64,000 nt of DNA, from positions 27,112 through 91,111 of the forward strand of contig PLXW01000102.1 of the NCBI GenBank assembly GCA_003151595.1. Direction: 5' to 3'. Numbering within the stretch: the stretch's first letter is position 1; each line of letters starts with the position of its first letter. The translations under genes and the position numbers were made by a program. Below the pieces are notes generated by a model that was not told where the DNA came from, did no database searches, and was given only the letters and a program-made list of their open reading frames with translations. This document shows positions 43,868 through 53,004 of this stretch, piece after piece. Origin of the DNA: Myxococcales bacterium. GTDB lineage: Bacteria > Myxococcota > Polyangia > Polyangiales > Polyangiaceae.

Positions 43868-44731
43868 ATGCGCCCCTCCGCTGCGGTCTCGACTCTCCTC
43901 TTTTTCAGCAGCGTCTTCGCCGGCGTCGTCCTCGGGATGCTCGCCTTCTCCGGAACGCACGATCCGACCGCGCTCTTCGTGCCGCTCGTCGCCGGCCTGT
44001 TCATCGGGATCGTTCTCGCGTCGAGCGTGAAGGTCGTCGCGCAGTGGGAGCGGATGGTCGTGCTTCGCCTCGGCCGCTTTCAGCTCGCCGCGGAGCCCGG
44101 GCTTCGCGTGCTGATTCCGATCTTCGACACGGCGATGTTCATCGACATGCGCGTGCAGACCGTCCCCATCGCGCAGCAGCAAGCGATCACGCAGGACAAC
44201 GTGCCGGTGGTGGTCAACGGCGTCATCTTCTTCCGCGTCGTCGACGCGCAGAAGGCGCTGATGGACGTGCAGGACTACCGCTCGGCGATCTGGCGTCTCG
44301 CGCAAGCCACGCTCCGCGACGTCGCCGGCAAGCTCACGCTCGACGAGCTCCTGTCGCACCAAGATCGCCTCGAGGCCGAGATCGCGCGGAACATCGAAGG
44401 GGCGAGCCGCTCGTGGGGGCTCCACGTCGAGGCCATCAAGCTCGAGGACATCAGCGTCCCCGAGGAGCTGAAGAAGATGATGAGCCGCCAGGCGTCGAGC
44501 GAGCGCGAGAAGCGCGCGACGATCATCAAGGCCGACGGCGATCGCCAAGCCGCCGCGGCCCTCGCCGAAGCCGCCTCCACGATGGCCGCGAGCCCCGGCG
44601 CGATGCAGCTACGAACGCTTCAAACGATCGACGGCCTCGGCCCCAGCGCGTCGAACACGGTCGTCCTCGCGCTGCCGCTCGAGATGATCGAGGTGATGCG
44701 CAGCTACATTCAGAAGAACCCGCGCGCCTAA
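43868..44731 (+). CDS. Slipin (stomatin/prohibitin, SPFH) family protein
   Basis: A 287-residue membrane-anchored protein. Two hydrophobic segments (about 8-50) are followed by an SPFH domain: VVAQWERMVVLRLGRF, DMRVQTVPI, ITQDNVPVVVNGVIFFRV, AIWRLAQATLRDVAGKL. It then has a coiled-coil tail with REKRATIIKADGDRQAAA and VLALPLEMIEVM. Such proteins make oligomeric scaffolds at the inner membrane and often work with NfeD-type proteases, but no nfeD gene lies next to it here. It converges with the CheB/CheR kinase gene (16-base gap). Confidence 0.9.
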   Translation: MRPSAAVSTLLFFSSVFAGVVLGMLAFSGTHDPTALFVPLVAGLFIGIVLASSVKVVAQWERMVVLRLGRFQLAAEPGLRVLIPIFDTAMFIDMRVQTVPIAQQQAITQDNVPVVVNGVIFFRVVDAQKALMDVQDYRSAIWRLAQATLRDVAGKLTLDELLSHQDRLEAEIARNIEGASRSWGLHVEAIKLEDISVPEELKKMMSRQASSEREKRATIIKADGDRQAAAALAEAASTMAASPGAMQLRTLQTIDGLGPSASNTVVLALPLEMIEVMRSYIQKNPRA

Positions 44732-44747
44732 CGTAAGAGCGCCTCTC

Positions 44748-47700
44748 TCAGGCAGGGATCGCGCTCGGCGTGCGGCTCGCCGCGAGGGCGAGCACCGCCA
44801 CCGTCAGGTCGTCGATGTCGACCGGCTTCGCGATGTGCATCTGGTAACCGGCCGCGAGAGCCCGCTCGCGATCTTCGTCGCGCGCGAACGCCGTCAACGC
44901 CAGCGCAGGGATGTCTCCCGAATGTGCGACGCTCCGCTCCCTCAGCTTGCGAATGAACACGTAGCCGTCTTCGCCCGGCATCGCGATGTCGCAGAGGAGA
45001 AGCTGCGGATGAAACTCATCGAGCGCCGTCGTCGCTTCGGCGGACGACTGCGCCAGCCTCACGTCGACGCCGATCTGCCCGAGCATGTCGCCGATGGCTT
45101 CGGCCGTAGCGCGGTCGTCGTCGACGACGAGCATTCGCATCCCCCTGAGCATCGAGGAGTCGATGACCGCGCCTGCGAGCGGAGACTTCGAGGTCGGAAC
45201 GTTGATGCGCGACGCCTTCATGAGCGGGAGCGTCACCGTGAACGTCGCGCCTCTCCCGGTACCTGGGCTCTCCGCGGTGACGGTCCCCTGATGGAGCTCG
45301 ACGAGGTGCTTCACGATCGCGAGGCCCAACCCGAGCCCGCCGTACGCGCGCGTCATCGAGCTGTTCTCTTGCGTGAAGCGATTGAAGACGTTCGGCAGGA
45401 AGGCGGCGTCGATCCCGATCCCGCTGTCTTTCACCCGAATCACGGCGTCCCCATCGACGGTCGTGAGCGACACGCGCACCGTTCCGTTCACCGGCGTGAA
45501 CTTGATCGCATTCGCGACGAGATTCGACACCACCTGTTGAAGACGCGTCTCGTCGCCGTAGACGTTCGCCATCGCGTCGGAGTTTCCGAGGTCGACCTCG
45601 AGCTTCAATGACTTCCGTGCCGCGCTCGCGGAGAGTCCGTCGATGGCGGCGGTCAACAGAGGCGCGACATCGACCGCCTGGCGCTCCATGTGGAGCTTGC
45701 CGGTCACGATCCGGGAGACGTCGAGCAGGTCGTCGATGAGCTGCACTTGCATCATCACGCCTGCTTCGATGGCCTCGCCCGCGCGTTTGACCTTCGCGTC
45801 GTCCATCCCGCCGCGGCCGAGGAGCTGCGCGCGCATCAGCATGCTCGAGAGCGGCGTGCGGAGCTCGTGCGAGAGCGTCGCCAGGAACTGATCCTTGGTG
45901 TGATTGGCGCGCTCCGCCTCGGAGTTCGCGGTGTTCGCTTTCTCGATGAGATGCTTCAGCGCGTCGATGTCGAAGAGCGACACGATCGCGCCGTCGATGC
46001 GGTTCTCGGTCGTCTTGTAGGGGCGAATTTGAAGCCGATACCAGTGGCCGTCGCGATCCTGGACCTCGGATTCGCGTACGGCCATCGTCTCGATGACCTC
46101 GGCGATCTCGTGATCGAGATCCGCGACGTCGATGTTCGTCTTGATGTCCTCGAACGGGCGCCCGATGTCGCTCGGGAGGACGTTGAGGATCCGCCGCGCC
46201 TTGGGCGTGAAGCGGCGAATCTTTCGGTCGCCGTCCAGGATCAGGATCGGAATGTCGACCGTCGTCAGCAAGTTCACGAGGTCGCTGTTGACCTGAGTGA
46301 CCTCCAGGTTGCGACTCTGAAGCTCGTCGTTGACCGTCGTGAGCTCCTCGTTGATCGACTGGAGCTCCTCCTTCGCCGTCTCGAGCTCCTCGTTCATGCT
46401 CTGAAGCTCTTCGTTACCCGAGACGAGCTCCTCGTTGGCGGTGCCGAGGTCGTCGTTGGCTCGGCCGTGCTCGGTGATGAGCGTCTGGAGGTACTCTTTC
46501 GTCCCCGCGAGCTCTTGCTCGAGCTTGGGGACGCGCCCCTTGTCCTTCGCCGCGTCCGGTGCGCGTGTCCGCGAAGGCTTCTTCGTGCGTCGCGACGCCG
46601 GCGCCGCCTCCTCGAAGAGGATGACGTAGAGAGCCTCGCGAGGAGTCGCGCCCATCAGCGGAATCACGAGCACGTCACAGGTCCTCTTCGACCCGCCGGA
46701 GTCGAACTCGATCCCGGGCGCCCTCGCCGGCATCGAGTCTTTCCGCGCCCTCTCGATCGTCGCTCGGAGCGTCAGGCCCAGCCCGTCGCGCGCCATCTGC
46801 ATCACGTTGGTCTGCGGCTCGCCGGGCGCGGGCTGGAGATAAGCCCCCGTCTGCCCGCGGAATTCGAGAATATCCATCTTCTCGTTCACGACGATTCCGG
46901 GCGGCGCGTAGCGACCGAGCAGGAGGCGATCGAGCCGCTGCGAGAGGCCAAGCTGTCCCGGTGCGTCGCGCTCGTTGGGCCGATGGTCGGAAGGGCCCGG
47001 GGACCTCTCGGTGCGCACCGGCATCTCCGACCGCCGCGCGAATCGCAGCGTGCTTGGCACCGCCGTACGGACGAAGATCTTGTGATGTTTGTCGAGCGGC
47101 TGAAAGAGGTGCTTGAACCCCGCGATGTTCTCGGCGCGGCCGAGGAGAAGAAACCCGGGCTGGGCGAGCGCGTAGTGCAACGTCGGCACGACGCGCTTCT
47201 GGAGCGTCTGATTGAAGTAGATGAGGACGTTGCGGCAGCTCGCCAGGTCCAGCTTCGAGAAGGGGGGATCGCGCGCGAGATCGTGCTGAACGAAGACGCA
47301 CATGTCTCGGACGCTCTTCACGATTCGATAGCCCCGCTCGGCCTTCACGAAGAATCGCCGCCGTCGCTCGTCACTCACATGCCCGAGCGCGCTGTCCGGA
47401 TAGATCCCCGCCCGCGCGATCTCGATGACCTTCGCGCTCAGGTCCGATCCAAAGATCTGGATCGGCTGGGCGGAGTCTCCCAGGAACTCGATGAGTGCTA
47501 TCCCGAGCGAGTAGACCTCTTCTCCGGTGGAGCACCCCGCGACCCAGATGCGAATCGGCGCGCCGTGCGCCTTGTCCTTCATGATGGCCGGAAAGACGCT
47601 CGTTTTCAGGCTCTCCCAGACCTCCGGATCGCGGAAGAACGACGTGACGTGGATGAGCGCGTCGTCGCGCAGGGCCAGGACCTCGGCGGGCGTCTTCTCG

Positions 47701-48494
47701 AGCACTGCGAGATACTCGCCGAGCGTGCCCACTCTTCGCAGCGCCATGCGCCGCGCGAGGCGTCGCTCCAGCGTGGGTGACTTGTACTCGCTGAAGTCGA
47801 CGTGCGCGGCGCTGCACACGAGGGCGAAGATCTTCGTGAGTACGGATGCGTCGCGAATGGGCGCCGTCTCTTCGGGCTCGCGGACGTACGGGTGCCGCGC
47901 GATGCGCGTGAGCTCTTCGGCGAGCTCGGGGATCGGGAGGCAGTAGTCGACGACGTCGGCGTCGACCGCGCTCTGAGGCATGCCGCCGAACTTCGCCGAC
48001 TTCGGCTCCTGCGCGAACGTGATGCCGCTCGCCTCTTTGATCGCCTTCAACCCCTGCGTGCCGTCCGATGCGGTGCCCGAGAGGACGACGCCGATGGCGT
48101 GGCTCCCTTTCTCGGCGGCGAGCTCGCGAAAGAAGAAGTCGATCGGTAGATGCCGGACCTTGGGATCTTCCGGGCGAGGAGCGAGGGTCAGCCGTCCGGC
48201 CTTGATCCCGAGGCAGGTGTTCGGCGGAATGACGTAAACGTGGTTCGGCTCCACGCGCATGCGGTCTTCCGCCTGGGCGACGACCATCTTCGTCGTCTTC
48301 ACCAGCGCTTCACGCAGGAAGCTCGCGTGCGTCGGGTCGAGGTGCTGAATCAGGACGAGCGCCATCCCGCTGCGCGCGTCCAGGCTTTGCAGCAAGCTCG
48401 CGAACGCCTCGAGCCCACCCGCAGACGCGCCCACGGCGACGATGGGGAACGCGCTCTCCGATTTCGCGATGGTTGCCTTCGGTTTTATCGTCAC
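44748..48494 (-). CDS. CheB-CheR-PAS-histidine kinase-receiver fusion
   Basis: A 1248-residue sensor. N-terminal CheB methylesterase: IVAVGASAGG (Ser), IQHLDPTH (His) and VLSGTASDGTQG (Asp). CheR methyltransferase: VTSFFRDPEVW and IWVAGCSTGEEVYSL (SAM loop). A coiled-coil of NEEL repeats (SGNEELQSMNEELETAKEEL) leads to a PAS domain, then a histidine kinase with LATLSHELRTPLSSM (phosphoacceptor His) and HATPase boxes GGLGLGLAIVKHL. It ends in a receiver with LLLCDIAMPGEDG. It begins on a GTG. No chemoreceptor or CheA gene is nearby, so the CheB/CheR pair probably methylates something else or acts as a sensor input. The second hybrid kinase gene lies 115 bases upstream on the same strand. Confidence 0.92.
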   Translation of the reverse strand: MTIKPKATIAKSESAFPIVAVGASAGGLEAFASLLQSLDARSGMALVLIQHLDPTHASFLREALVKTTKMVVAQAEDRMRVEPNHVYVIPPNTCLGIKAGRLTLAPRPEDPKVRHLPIDFFFRELAAEKGSHAIGVVLSGTASDGTQGLKAIKEASGITFAQEPKSAKFGGMPQSAVDADVVDYCLPIPELAEELTRIARHPYVREPEETAPIRDASVLTKIFALVCSAAHVDFSEYKSPTLERRLARRMALRRVGTLGEYLAVLEKTPAEVLALRDDALIHVTSFFRDPEVWESLKTSVFPAIMKDKAHGAPIRIWVAGCSTGEEVYSLGIALIEFLGDSAQPIQIFGSDLSAKVIEIARAGIYPDSALGHVSDERRRRFFVKAERGYRIVKSVRDMCVFVQHDLARDPPFSKLDLASCRNVLIYFNQTLQKRVVPTLHYALAQPGFLLLGRAENIAGFKHLFQPLDKHHKIFVRTAVPSTLRFARRSEMPVRTERSPGPSDHRPNERDAPGQLGLSQRLDRLLLGRYAPPGIVVNEKMDILEFRGQTGAYLQPAPGEPQTNVMQMARDGLGLTLRATIERARKDSMPARAPGIEFDSGGSKRTCDVLVIPLMGATPREALYVILFEEAAPASRRTKKPSRTRAPDAAKDKGRVPKLEQELAGTKEYLQTLITEHGRANDDLGTANEELVSGNEELQSMNEELETAKEELQSINEELTTVNDELQSRNLEVTQVNSDLVNLLTTVDIPILILDGDRKIRRFTPKARRILNVLPSDIGRPFEDIKTNIDVADLDHEIAEVIETMAVRESEVQDRDGHWYRLQIRPYKTTENRIDGAIVSLFDIDALKHLIEKANTANSEAERANHTKDQFLATLSHELRTPLSSMLMRAQLLGRGGMDDAKVKRAGEAIEAGVMMQVQLIDDLLDVSRIVTGKLHMERQAVDVAPLLTAAIDGLSASAARKSLKLEVDLGNSDAMANVYGDETRLQQVVSNLVANAIKFTPVNGTVRVSLTTVDGDAVIRVKDSGIGIDAAFLPNVFNRFTQENSSMTRAYGGLGLGLAIVKHLVELHQGTVTAESPGTGRGATFTVTLPLMKASRINVPTSKSPLAGAVIDSSMLRGMRMLVVDDDRATAEAIGDMLGQIGVDVRLAQSSAEATTALDEFHPQLLLCDIAMPGEDGYVFIRKLRERSVAHSGDIPALALTAFARDEDRERALAAGYQMHIAKPVDIDDLTVAVLALAASRTPSAIPA

Positions 48495-48609
48495 CAGGGA
48501 GCGCGGGCTGGCCGCATGATACCACGCGTATGGACCCCCACGGAGATGTGGTCAATCGTCGCCTGTCGCGCTGCGCGCGCACCGTCACGTCCGCCGAAGA
48601 GACGAACCT

Positions 48610-50559
48610 TCACTTCGCGTCGAGCAACTCTCGAACCTTGCGCGTGAGCGTCGCCGGCGTGATCGGCTTCTGGAGGAACGCCACGTCCGAGTCGAGCACG
48701 CCGTGGTGCACGATCGAGTTGTCGGTATATCCGGACATGTAGAGCACCTTCATCTTTGGACGCAGCGGCTGCAGGCGCTCGGCGAGCTGCTTGCCGCTCA
48801 TCCGTGGCATCACCACGTCGGTGAGCAGCAGATCGATCGTGGCGGTGTGCTGCTCACAGACCAAGAACGCGTCGCCGCCGCTGAGCGCCTCGATGACGTG
48901 GTACCCGAATCGCCGCAGGATCGCGGCCGTGAGCACGCGCACGCTCTCTTCGTCTTCGACGAGCAAGATCGTCTCCGCGCCCATCAACGTGCCGTTGGGC
49001 GGCGTGAGCGCGATCTTGGACTGGACCGCGGTCTCCGGCCCCTCGCGTCGCAGGTAGACCTTGAACGTCGTCCCCTTGCCGGGCTCGCTGTAAACCCAGA
49101 TGTTGCCGCCGCTCTGCTGCACGATCCCGAAGACCGTGGCGAGTCCCAGGCCGGTGCCCTTGCCGCGCTCCTTGGTCGTGAAGAACGGCTCGTACATTCG
49201 CGCGAGTGTCGCCTTGTCCATTCCCGAGCCGGTATCGGTGACGGCGAGCATCACGTGCGCGCCGGCCGTGGCGCCGACGTGACTGGCTGCGTAGGTGTCG
49301 TCGAGCTCCACGTTCGTGGTCTCGATCGTGAGCTTGCCTCCGCGAGGCATCGCGTCGCGCGAGTTCACGACCAGGTTCATGACGATCTGCTCGACCTGAC
49401 TCGGGTCGACCATCACGAGGCCGAGATCGGGCGCGGCGATCACGTTCAGCTCGACGTCGGCTCCGATGAGTCGCCGGAGCATGCGCGTCATCCCGGTCAC
49501 GACGTCGCTCAGGTTCACGATCCGCGGTTGGAGGATCTGCTGCCGGCCGAACGCGAGGAGCTGGCGCGTGAGCTCGACAGCGCGATTGCCCGCCGCCTCG
49601 ATCTCCTCGAGGTCCACGCGCCGTGGATCGCTCGGCGCCATGTCTTGAGCGAGCATGTGGCTGTAGCTCAGGATCACGGAGAGCAAATTGTTGAAGTCGT
49701 GCGCCACGCCGCCGGCGAGATTGCCGATGGCGTCCATCTTCTGCGCCTGGCGAAGCTGCTCTTCGGTCCGACGCAAGGCGACGACGGCGGTGACGTCGCG
49801 CACGTTGCTGACGATCGCGCGCACCGCGGGATCGGCGAGCAGGTTCATGCCCGTGGCCTCGAGCCATCGGGTCGACCCGTCGCGGTGGATGGCGCGGAAC
49901 TCCACCTTCGCGCTGCGCGAGGCGTCGCTGCGAATCGTCTCCATCGCCGCGGCCACGGCGTCGCGATCTTCGGAGTGCACGAGCGAGAGCGCGCTCTGCC
50001 CGACGAATTGAGCGGGGACGTAGCCGAGGATCGTCTCGACCGCGGGGCTCATGTAGAGGAACGTCCCGTCGAGCCCCTGGAGCGAGATCAGGTCCGCGCT
50101 TCGTTCGATGAGCGCGCGGTAACGGGCCTCGTCGCTCCGGCGCTGGTCCTCGCTTCGGCGGAGCGCGGCGGTGGCCTGGCGGCGACTCTCGATCTCTCGC
50201 AGCTCGCGCGCGACGCACGGCGTGAGCCGCGCGAGCCTGTCCTTGAGCACGAAGTCGTGCGCCCCGGCGCGCATGGCCTCGGCCGCGGTCTCTTCGCCGA
50301 TGCTCCCCGAGACGATGATGAAGGGGATGTCGAGCGAGTGCTCCTTGAGGATGCGGAGCGCGTCCGGAGCGCTGAAAGTCGGCATCGCCCAGTCGCTGAG
50401 GACGACGTCCCACGCTCCTTCGGCGAGCGCAGCGCGCATGGAGGCTGCGTCTTCGATCCGCTTGGACACCGGCGCGTACCCGCGCTGTGCCAGCTCGCGG
50501 AGAATGAGCCCCGCGTCGGCTTCGGAGTCTTCGACGAGCAAGACGCGCAGCGGGATCAT
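48610..50559 (-). CDS. Hybrid histidine kinase (REC-PAS-HisKA-HATPase-REC)
   Basis: A protein of about 649 residues. An N-terminal receiver (LLVEDSEADA; VVLSDWAMPTFSAPD) comes first, then a PAS domain (about 145-270; YRALIERSADLISLQGLDGT). The kinase core has GGVAHDFNNLLSVILSY (phosphoacceptor His), NSRDAMPRGG and GKGTGLGLATVFGIVQQSGG, and it ends in a receiver (ILLVEDEESV; LLLTDVVMPRMSG). Without membrane segments it is cytoplasmic. Receivers at both ends suggest relay input and output, perhaps with the CheB-CheR kinase downstream on the same strand. The ATG gives MIPLRVLLVEDS; an in-frame GTG lies 3 codons upstream. Confidence 0.9.
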   Translation of the reverse strand: MIPLRVLLVEDSEADAGLILRELAQRGYAPVSKRIEDAASMRAALAEGAWDVVLSDWAMPTFSAPDALRILKEHSLDIPFIIVSGSIGEETAAEAMRAGAHDFVLKDRLARLTPCVARELREIESRRQATAALRRSEDQRRSDEARYRALIERSADLISLQGLDGTFLYMSPAVETILGYVPAQFVGQSALSLVHSEDRDAVAAAMETIRSDASRSAKVEFRAIHRDGSTRWLEATGMNLLADPAVRAIVSNVRDVTAVVALRRTEEQLRQAQKMDAIGNLAGGVAHDFNNLLSVILSYSHMLAQDMAPSDPRRVDLEEIEAAGNRAVELTRQLLAFGRQQILQPRIVNLSDVVTGMTRMLRRLIGADVELNVIAAPDLGLVMVDPSQVEQIVMNLVVNSRDAMPRGGKLTIETTNVELDDTYAASHVGATAGAHVMLAVTDTGSGMDKATLARMYEPFFTTKERGKGTGLGLATVFGIVQQSGGNIWVYSEPGKGTTFKVYLRREGPETAVQSKIALTPPNGTLMGAETILLVEDEESVRVLTAAILRRFGYHVIEALSGGDAFLVCEQHTATIDLLLTDVVMPRMSGKQLAERLQPLRPKMKVLYMSGYTDNSIVHHGVLDSDVAFLQKPITPATLTRKVRELLDAK

Positions 50560-50629
50560 GACTGCCACATCCCGCTATCGTGCAAGGAACAAGCGCAGCC
50601 GGCGCTTTCGCGAGCTCGAGCGGTGACCG

Positions 50630-51100
50630 TCATGCGTCGGCGGGTGCGTCCTTCGCGAGCTGAGGCAGGCGTTCGTGCAGGCGCGCGACGAGCTTCACGA
50701 AATCGTAGCGGTCGGGTCTCCCCGCTCCCGGGATGCATGCGATGTCGTTCGCCGCAGCCGCCGCGCGAGCGCGCAACGCCGTGTCGAGCCCCAGCTTTTC
50801 GCCGACGTGCGTCAGCGTCTCGTGCTCGCTCGTGGAGATGACGCCGTCGAGCGCGGCGAACCATGAGGCCAGCGCGTACGTGAGCACTTGTTCCCATCGC
50901 GACATGCCACTGAGATCGACGCCGTCGAGCGTGCGTCGCTCGGTCGTCGCGCGCGCCACGAGAGCAAGCTCGTCGGCCGTGAGCTCGCACTCTTTCGCCG
51001 CACGGGTGAGGCCGTCTTGCTCGACGCGCTGGAGCGAGCCGTCCGCCCATCCGATGGCCGCGAGTGCGAGAAACGACGCGAGCGGGAGCCGCTTGTCCAT
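50630..51100 (-). CDS. TerB-like (tellurite-resistance fold) protein
   Basis: A 156-residue, all-helical cytoplasmic protein. ADGSLQRVEQDGLTRAAKECELTADE and ALDGVISTSEHETLTHVGEKLGL repeat the acidic helix-loop pattern of the TerB fold. The ATG giving MDKRLPLASF is chosen. TerB-like proteins occur in stress and metal-response loci; the role here is unknown. It is divergent from the lipoprotein methyltransferase gene (85 bases). Confidence 0.65.
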   Translation of the reverse strand: MDKRLPLASFLALAAIGWADGSLQRVEQDGLTRAAKECELTADELALVARATTERRTLDGVDLSGMSRWEQVLTYALASWFAALDGVISTSEHETLTHVGEKLGLDTALRARAAAAANDIACIPGAGRPDRYDFVKLVARLHERLPQLAKDAPADA

Positions 51101-51185
51101 GGCGTGAGAGTAGAGCGTGGCGCCTTGGGTTGTCGATGCTCGCCGCGGCACGATTGATGAAGGCCAGAGGCGCAGGAGGTGTGTC

Positions 51186-52037
51186 ATGCCTTCACGAACC
51201 CTCTCGTCCCTCTCGCTCGTCTTGCTGGCGGTTGCGGCCGCTTGCAACGCCGGGCCGGCTCCGCGCGATCCTTCGACCGTACCGGACGTTCCAATCCGCA
51301 ACACGGCCGCCGTCGTCGAGAACACGCACGCCGTCACCGAGGTCAACGACACTCCGGCGTCGCTCGCGGTGGTCGCGGAGACCGATCGCGATCCGCGCGA
51401 CCGAGCGCTCGACGCACGCTACCAGGGCGCCGATCTGCTCACGTTCCTCGACGTGCGTCCCGGGATGCGCGTCGCGGAGCTCACGGCAGGTGGCGGCTAT
51501 CTCACCGAGCTCCTCTCGCGGACCGTCGGCGCGAGCGGTCAGGTGTTCGCCAACGAGCCGCCGTCGCTCGTCGCGCGAACGACCGTGAGCTCGGCGTTGC
51601 GCGAGCGACTGAGCCGCTCCGTGAACACGCCCGTCACCCGCGTCGATCGCGAGCTCGCGTCGCCGCTCCCGGCGCGCGCGCGCAATCTCGATCTGGTCTA
51701 TCTCGCGCTCCCATATCGAACCGTCGAGGCGCTCGGCGTCCGCACCTCGGAGATGAACCGCGCCGCGTTCGAGGCCCTGGCGCCGGGAGGCGCGTACGTC
51801 GTCCTCGATTTTCGTCCGCGCATGAACGGCCCGAGCGCGGTGAACCTCCACGCGCTCCACGCGCAAGAGTCGACGAACGTCAGGCGTCAGGTCGAAGCGG
51901 CGGGGTTCGTCTTCGTGACCGAGGGGCGCTTCCTGCGAAACGACGCGAACCCCAACGAGTGGGACGCGATCCTCGCTTCGAATCCGACGCCGCTCGAGGA
52001 GCAGGACCGCTTTCTCCTCGAGTTCGTCAGGCCGTGA
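51186..52037 (+). CDS. SAM-methyltransferase-like lipoprotein
   Basis: A 283-residue protein starting at an ATG with GGAGGTGTGTC in front. It has a lipoprotein signal (LLAVAAAC, Cys about 20), then a class I methyltransferase core: LDVRPGMRVAELTAGGGYLTEL (SAM loop), LDLVYLALPYRTVEA and LAPGGAYVVLDFRP. A catalytic domain that needs cytoplasmic SAM on an exported protein is odd. This small group of predicted lipoprotein methyltransferases (FRP-rich C-terminus) is known from several proteobacteria, but its function is not established. It is followed 72 bases later by another lipoprotein gene on the same strand. Confidence 0.78.
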   Translation: MPSRTLSSLSLVLLAVAAACNAGPAPRDPSTVPDVPIRNTAAVVENTHAVTEVNDTPASLAVVAETDRDPRDRALDARYQGADLLTFLDVRPGMRVAELTAGGGYLTELLSRTVGASGQVFANEPPSLVARTTVSSALRERLSRSVNTPVTRVDRELASPLPARARNLDLVYLALPYRTVEALGVRTSEMNRAAFEALAPGGAYVVLDFRPRMNGPSAVNLHALHAQESTNVRRQVEAAGFVFVTEGRFLRNDANPNEWDAILASNPTPLEEQDRFLLEFVRP

Positions 52038-52109
52038 CTCCGGCGATCGCCGCCCCGCCTGCTGACGCGGCACGCGCGCTGCAATCGATCCTCATCAGGA
52101 GGTCCGATC

Positions 52110-52994
52110 ATGAAAGCGACTTGGATAGGCTGTTCGACTCTGTGGGCTCTGGCGTCGCTCATGACGGGGTGCTCCTCGGGGCCCGAGGCGTCGCACGGCG
52201 AGGTATCCAGTGCATCCACGCCACGCGAGGTTCAGCTGATCGCGCAAGAGGGTGACACGAGCGCAGAGCCGCAGCTCACAGAGGCTGCCAAGCTCTTCTT
52301 CGTGTCCAAGACGAGCGACGGGTATCACTACGCGATCGACGAGCTGAACACCGCGACGGGCACGCAGTACGTCGGCGCGATCGATCTGGGGCGGGCGGGG
52401 TGCAATTCGGAGTCGCTCGAAGCGGCGCTCGATACTCCTCGAACGGTGGCTGCGCTGGGAACGATTCGCGGCGAGACGTTCGTCGCCCTCGCGGTGTATC
52501 GCGCGCTCCCTGATTTGGCGGCGACGGCGGCCGACAGCTATTTTCAAGCGCGCCCGGTGCGCGGAGGTGACGTGGCGACCGAGGTGAACCTCGGCCAGCA
52601 GACCGAGATCGCGCGCGTCGACTTCTCCAAGGCCCGCGTCCCGTTCCTCGATCAGACGTGGCTCTCGGCGCGCGTGCTCGAAGGCGGCGCGCTCGTCTCC
52701 GGATCGGTGAGCCAGGAGAGCGCGGCGCTCGTGGCGACCACGATCTACCTCCCGGTGCTCGACGGCGCGAAATGCGCGCCGGCCGGCGGCACGTGCGGCG
52801 AAGGGAGCGTCGCGACGTACACGCGCGACTCGTCGCGCTGCCTCGCGTTCAACGGCTGCACGACGATCGGCGTGTGCCCGCTCTACATCCCGCTGTGCGA
52901 CCCGGGCTACAAGCTCGCGGTGTGGCCAGCGACCCACGGATGCCCGGCGTGGGCGTGCGATCCGGCGTTCGACCCCGCGCCCGAGTCGCGCTGA
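52110..52994 (+). CDS. Lipoprotein, unknown
   Basis: A 294-residue protein with a lipobox (SLMTGC, Cys about 21) and a good ribosome site (CAGGAGGTCCGATC). I do not recognise the middle domain (YAIDELNTATGTQYVGAIDL, with many beta strands). The C-terminal 50 residues hold eight or nine Cys (CAPAGGTCGEGS, CTTIGVCPLYIPLCDPGY, HGCPAWACDP) and look like a small disulfide-rich module. It is on the same strand as the methyltransferase-like lipoprotein and converges with the phosphoesterase gene (10 bases). Confidence 0.75.
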   Translation: MKATWIGCSTLWALASLMTGCSSGPEASHGEVSSASTPREVQLIAQEGDTSAEPQLTEAAKLFFVSKTSDGYHYAIDELNTATGTQYVGAIDLGRAGCNSESLEAALDTPRTVAALGTIRGETFVALAVYRALPDLAATAADSYFQARPVRGGDVATEVNLGQQTEIARVDFSKARVPFLDQTWLSARVLEGGALVSGSVSQESAALVATTIYLPVLDGAKCAPAGGTCGEGSVATYTRDSSRCLAFNGCTTIGVCPLYIPLCDPGYKLAVWPATHGCPAWACDPAFDPAPESR

Positions 52995-53004
52995 CGGGCG
53001 CGCG

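Noticed and set aside
44748..50559. A chemotaxis cluster
   Set aside because: CheB and CheR domains occur only inside one hybrid kinase; no CheA, CheW or receptor gene is present.
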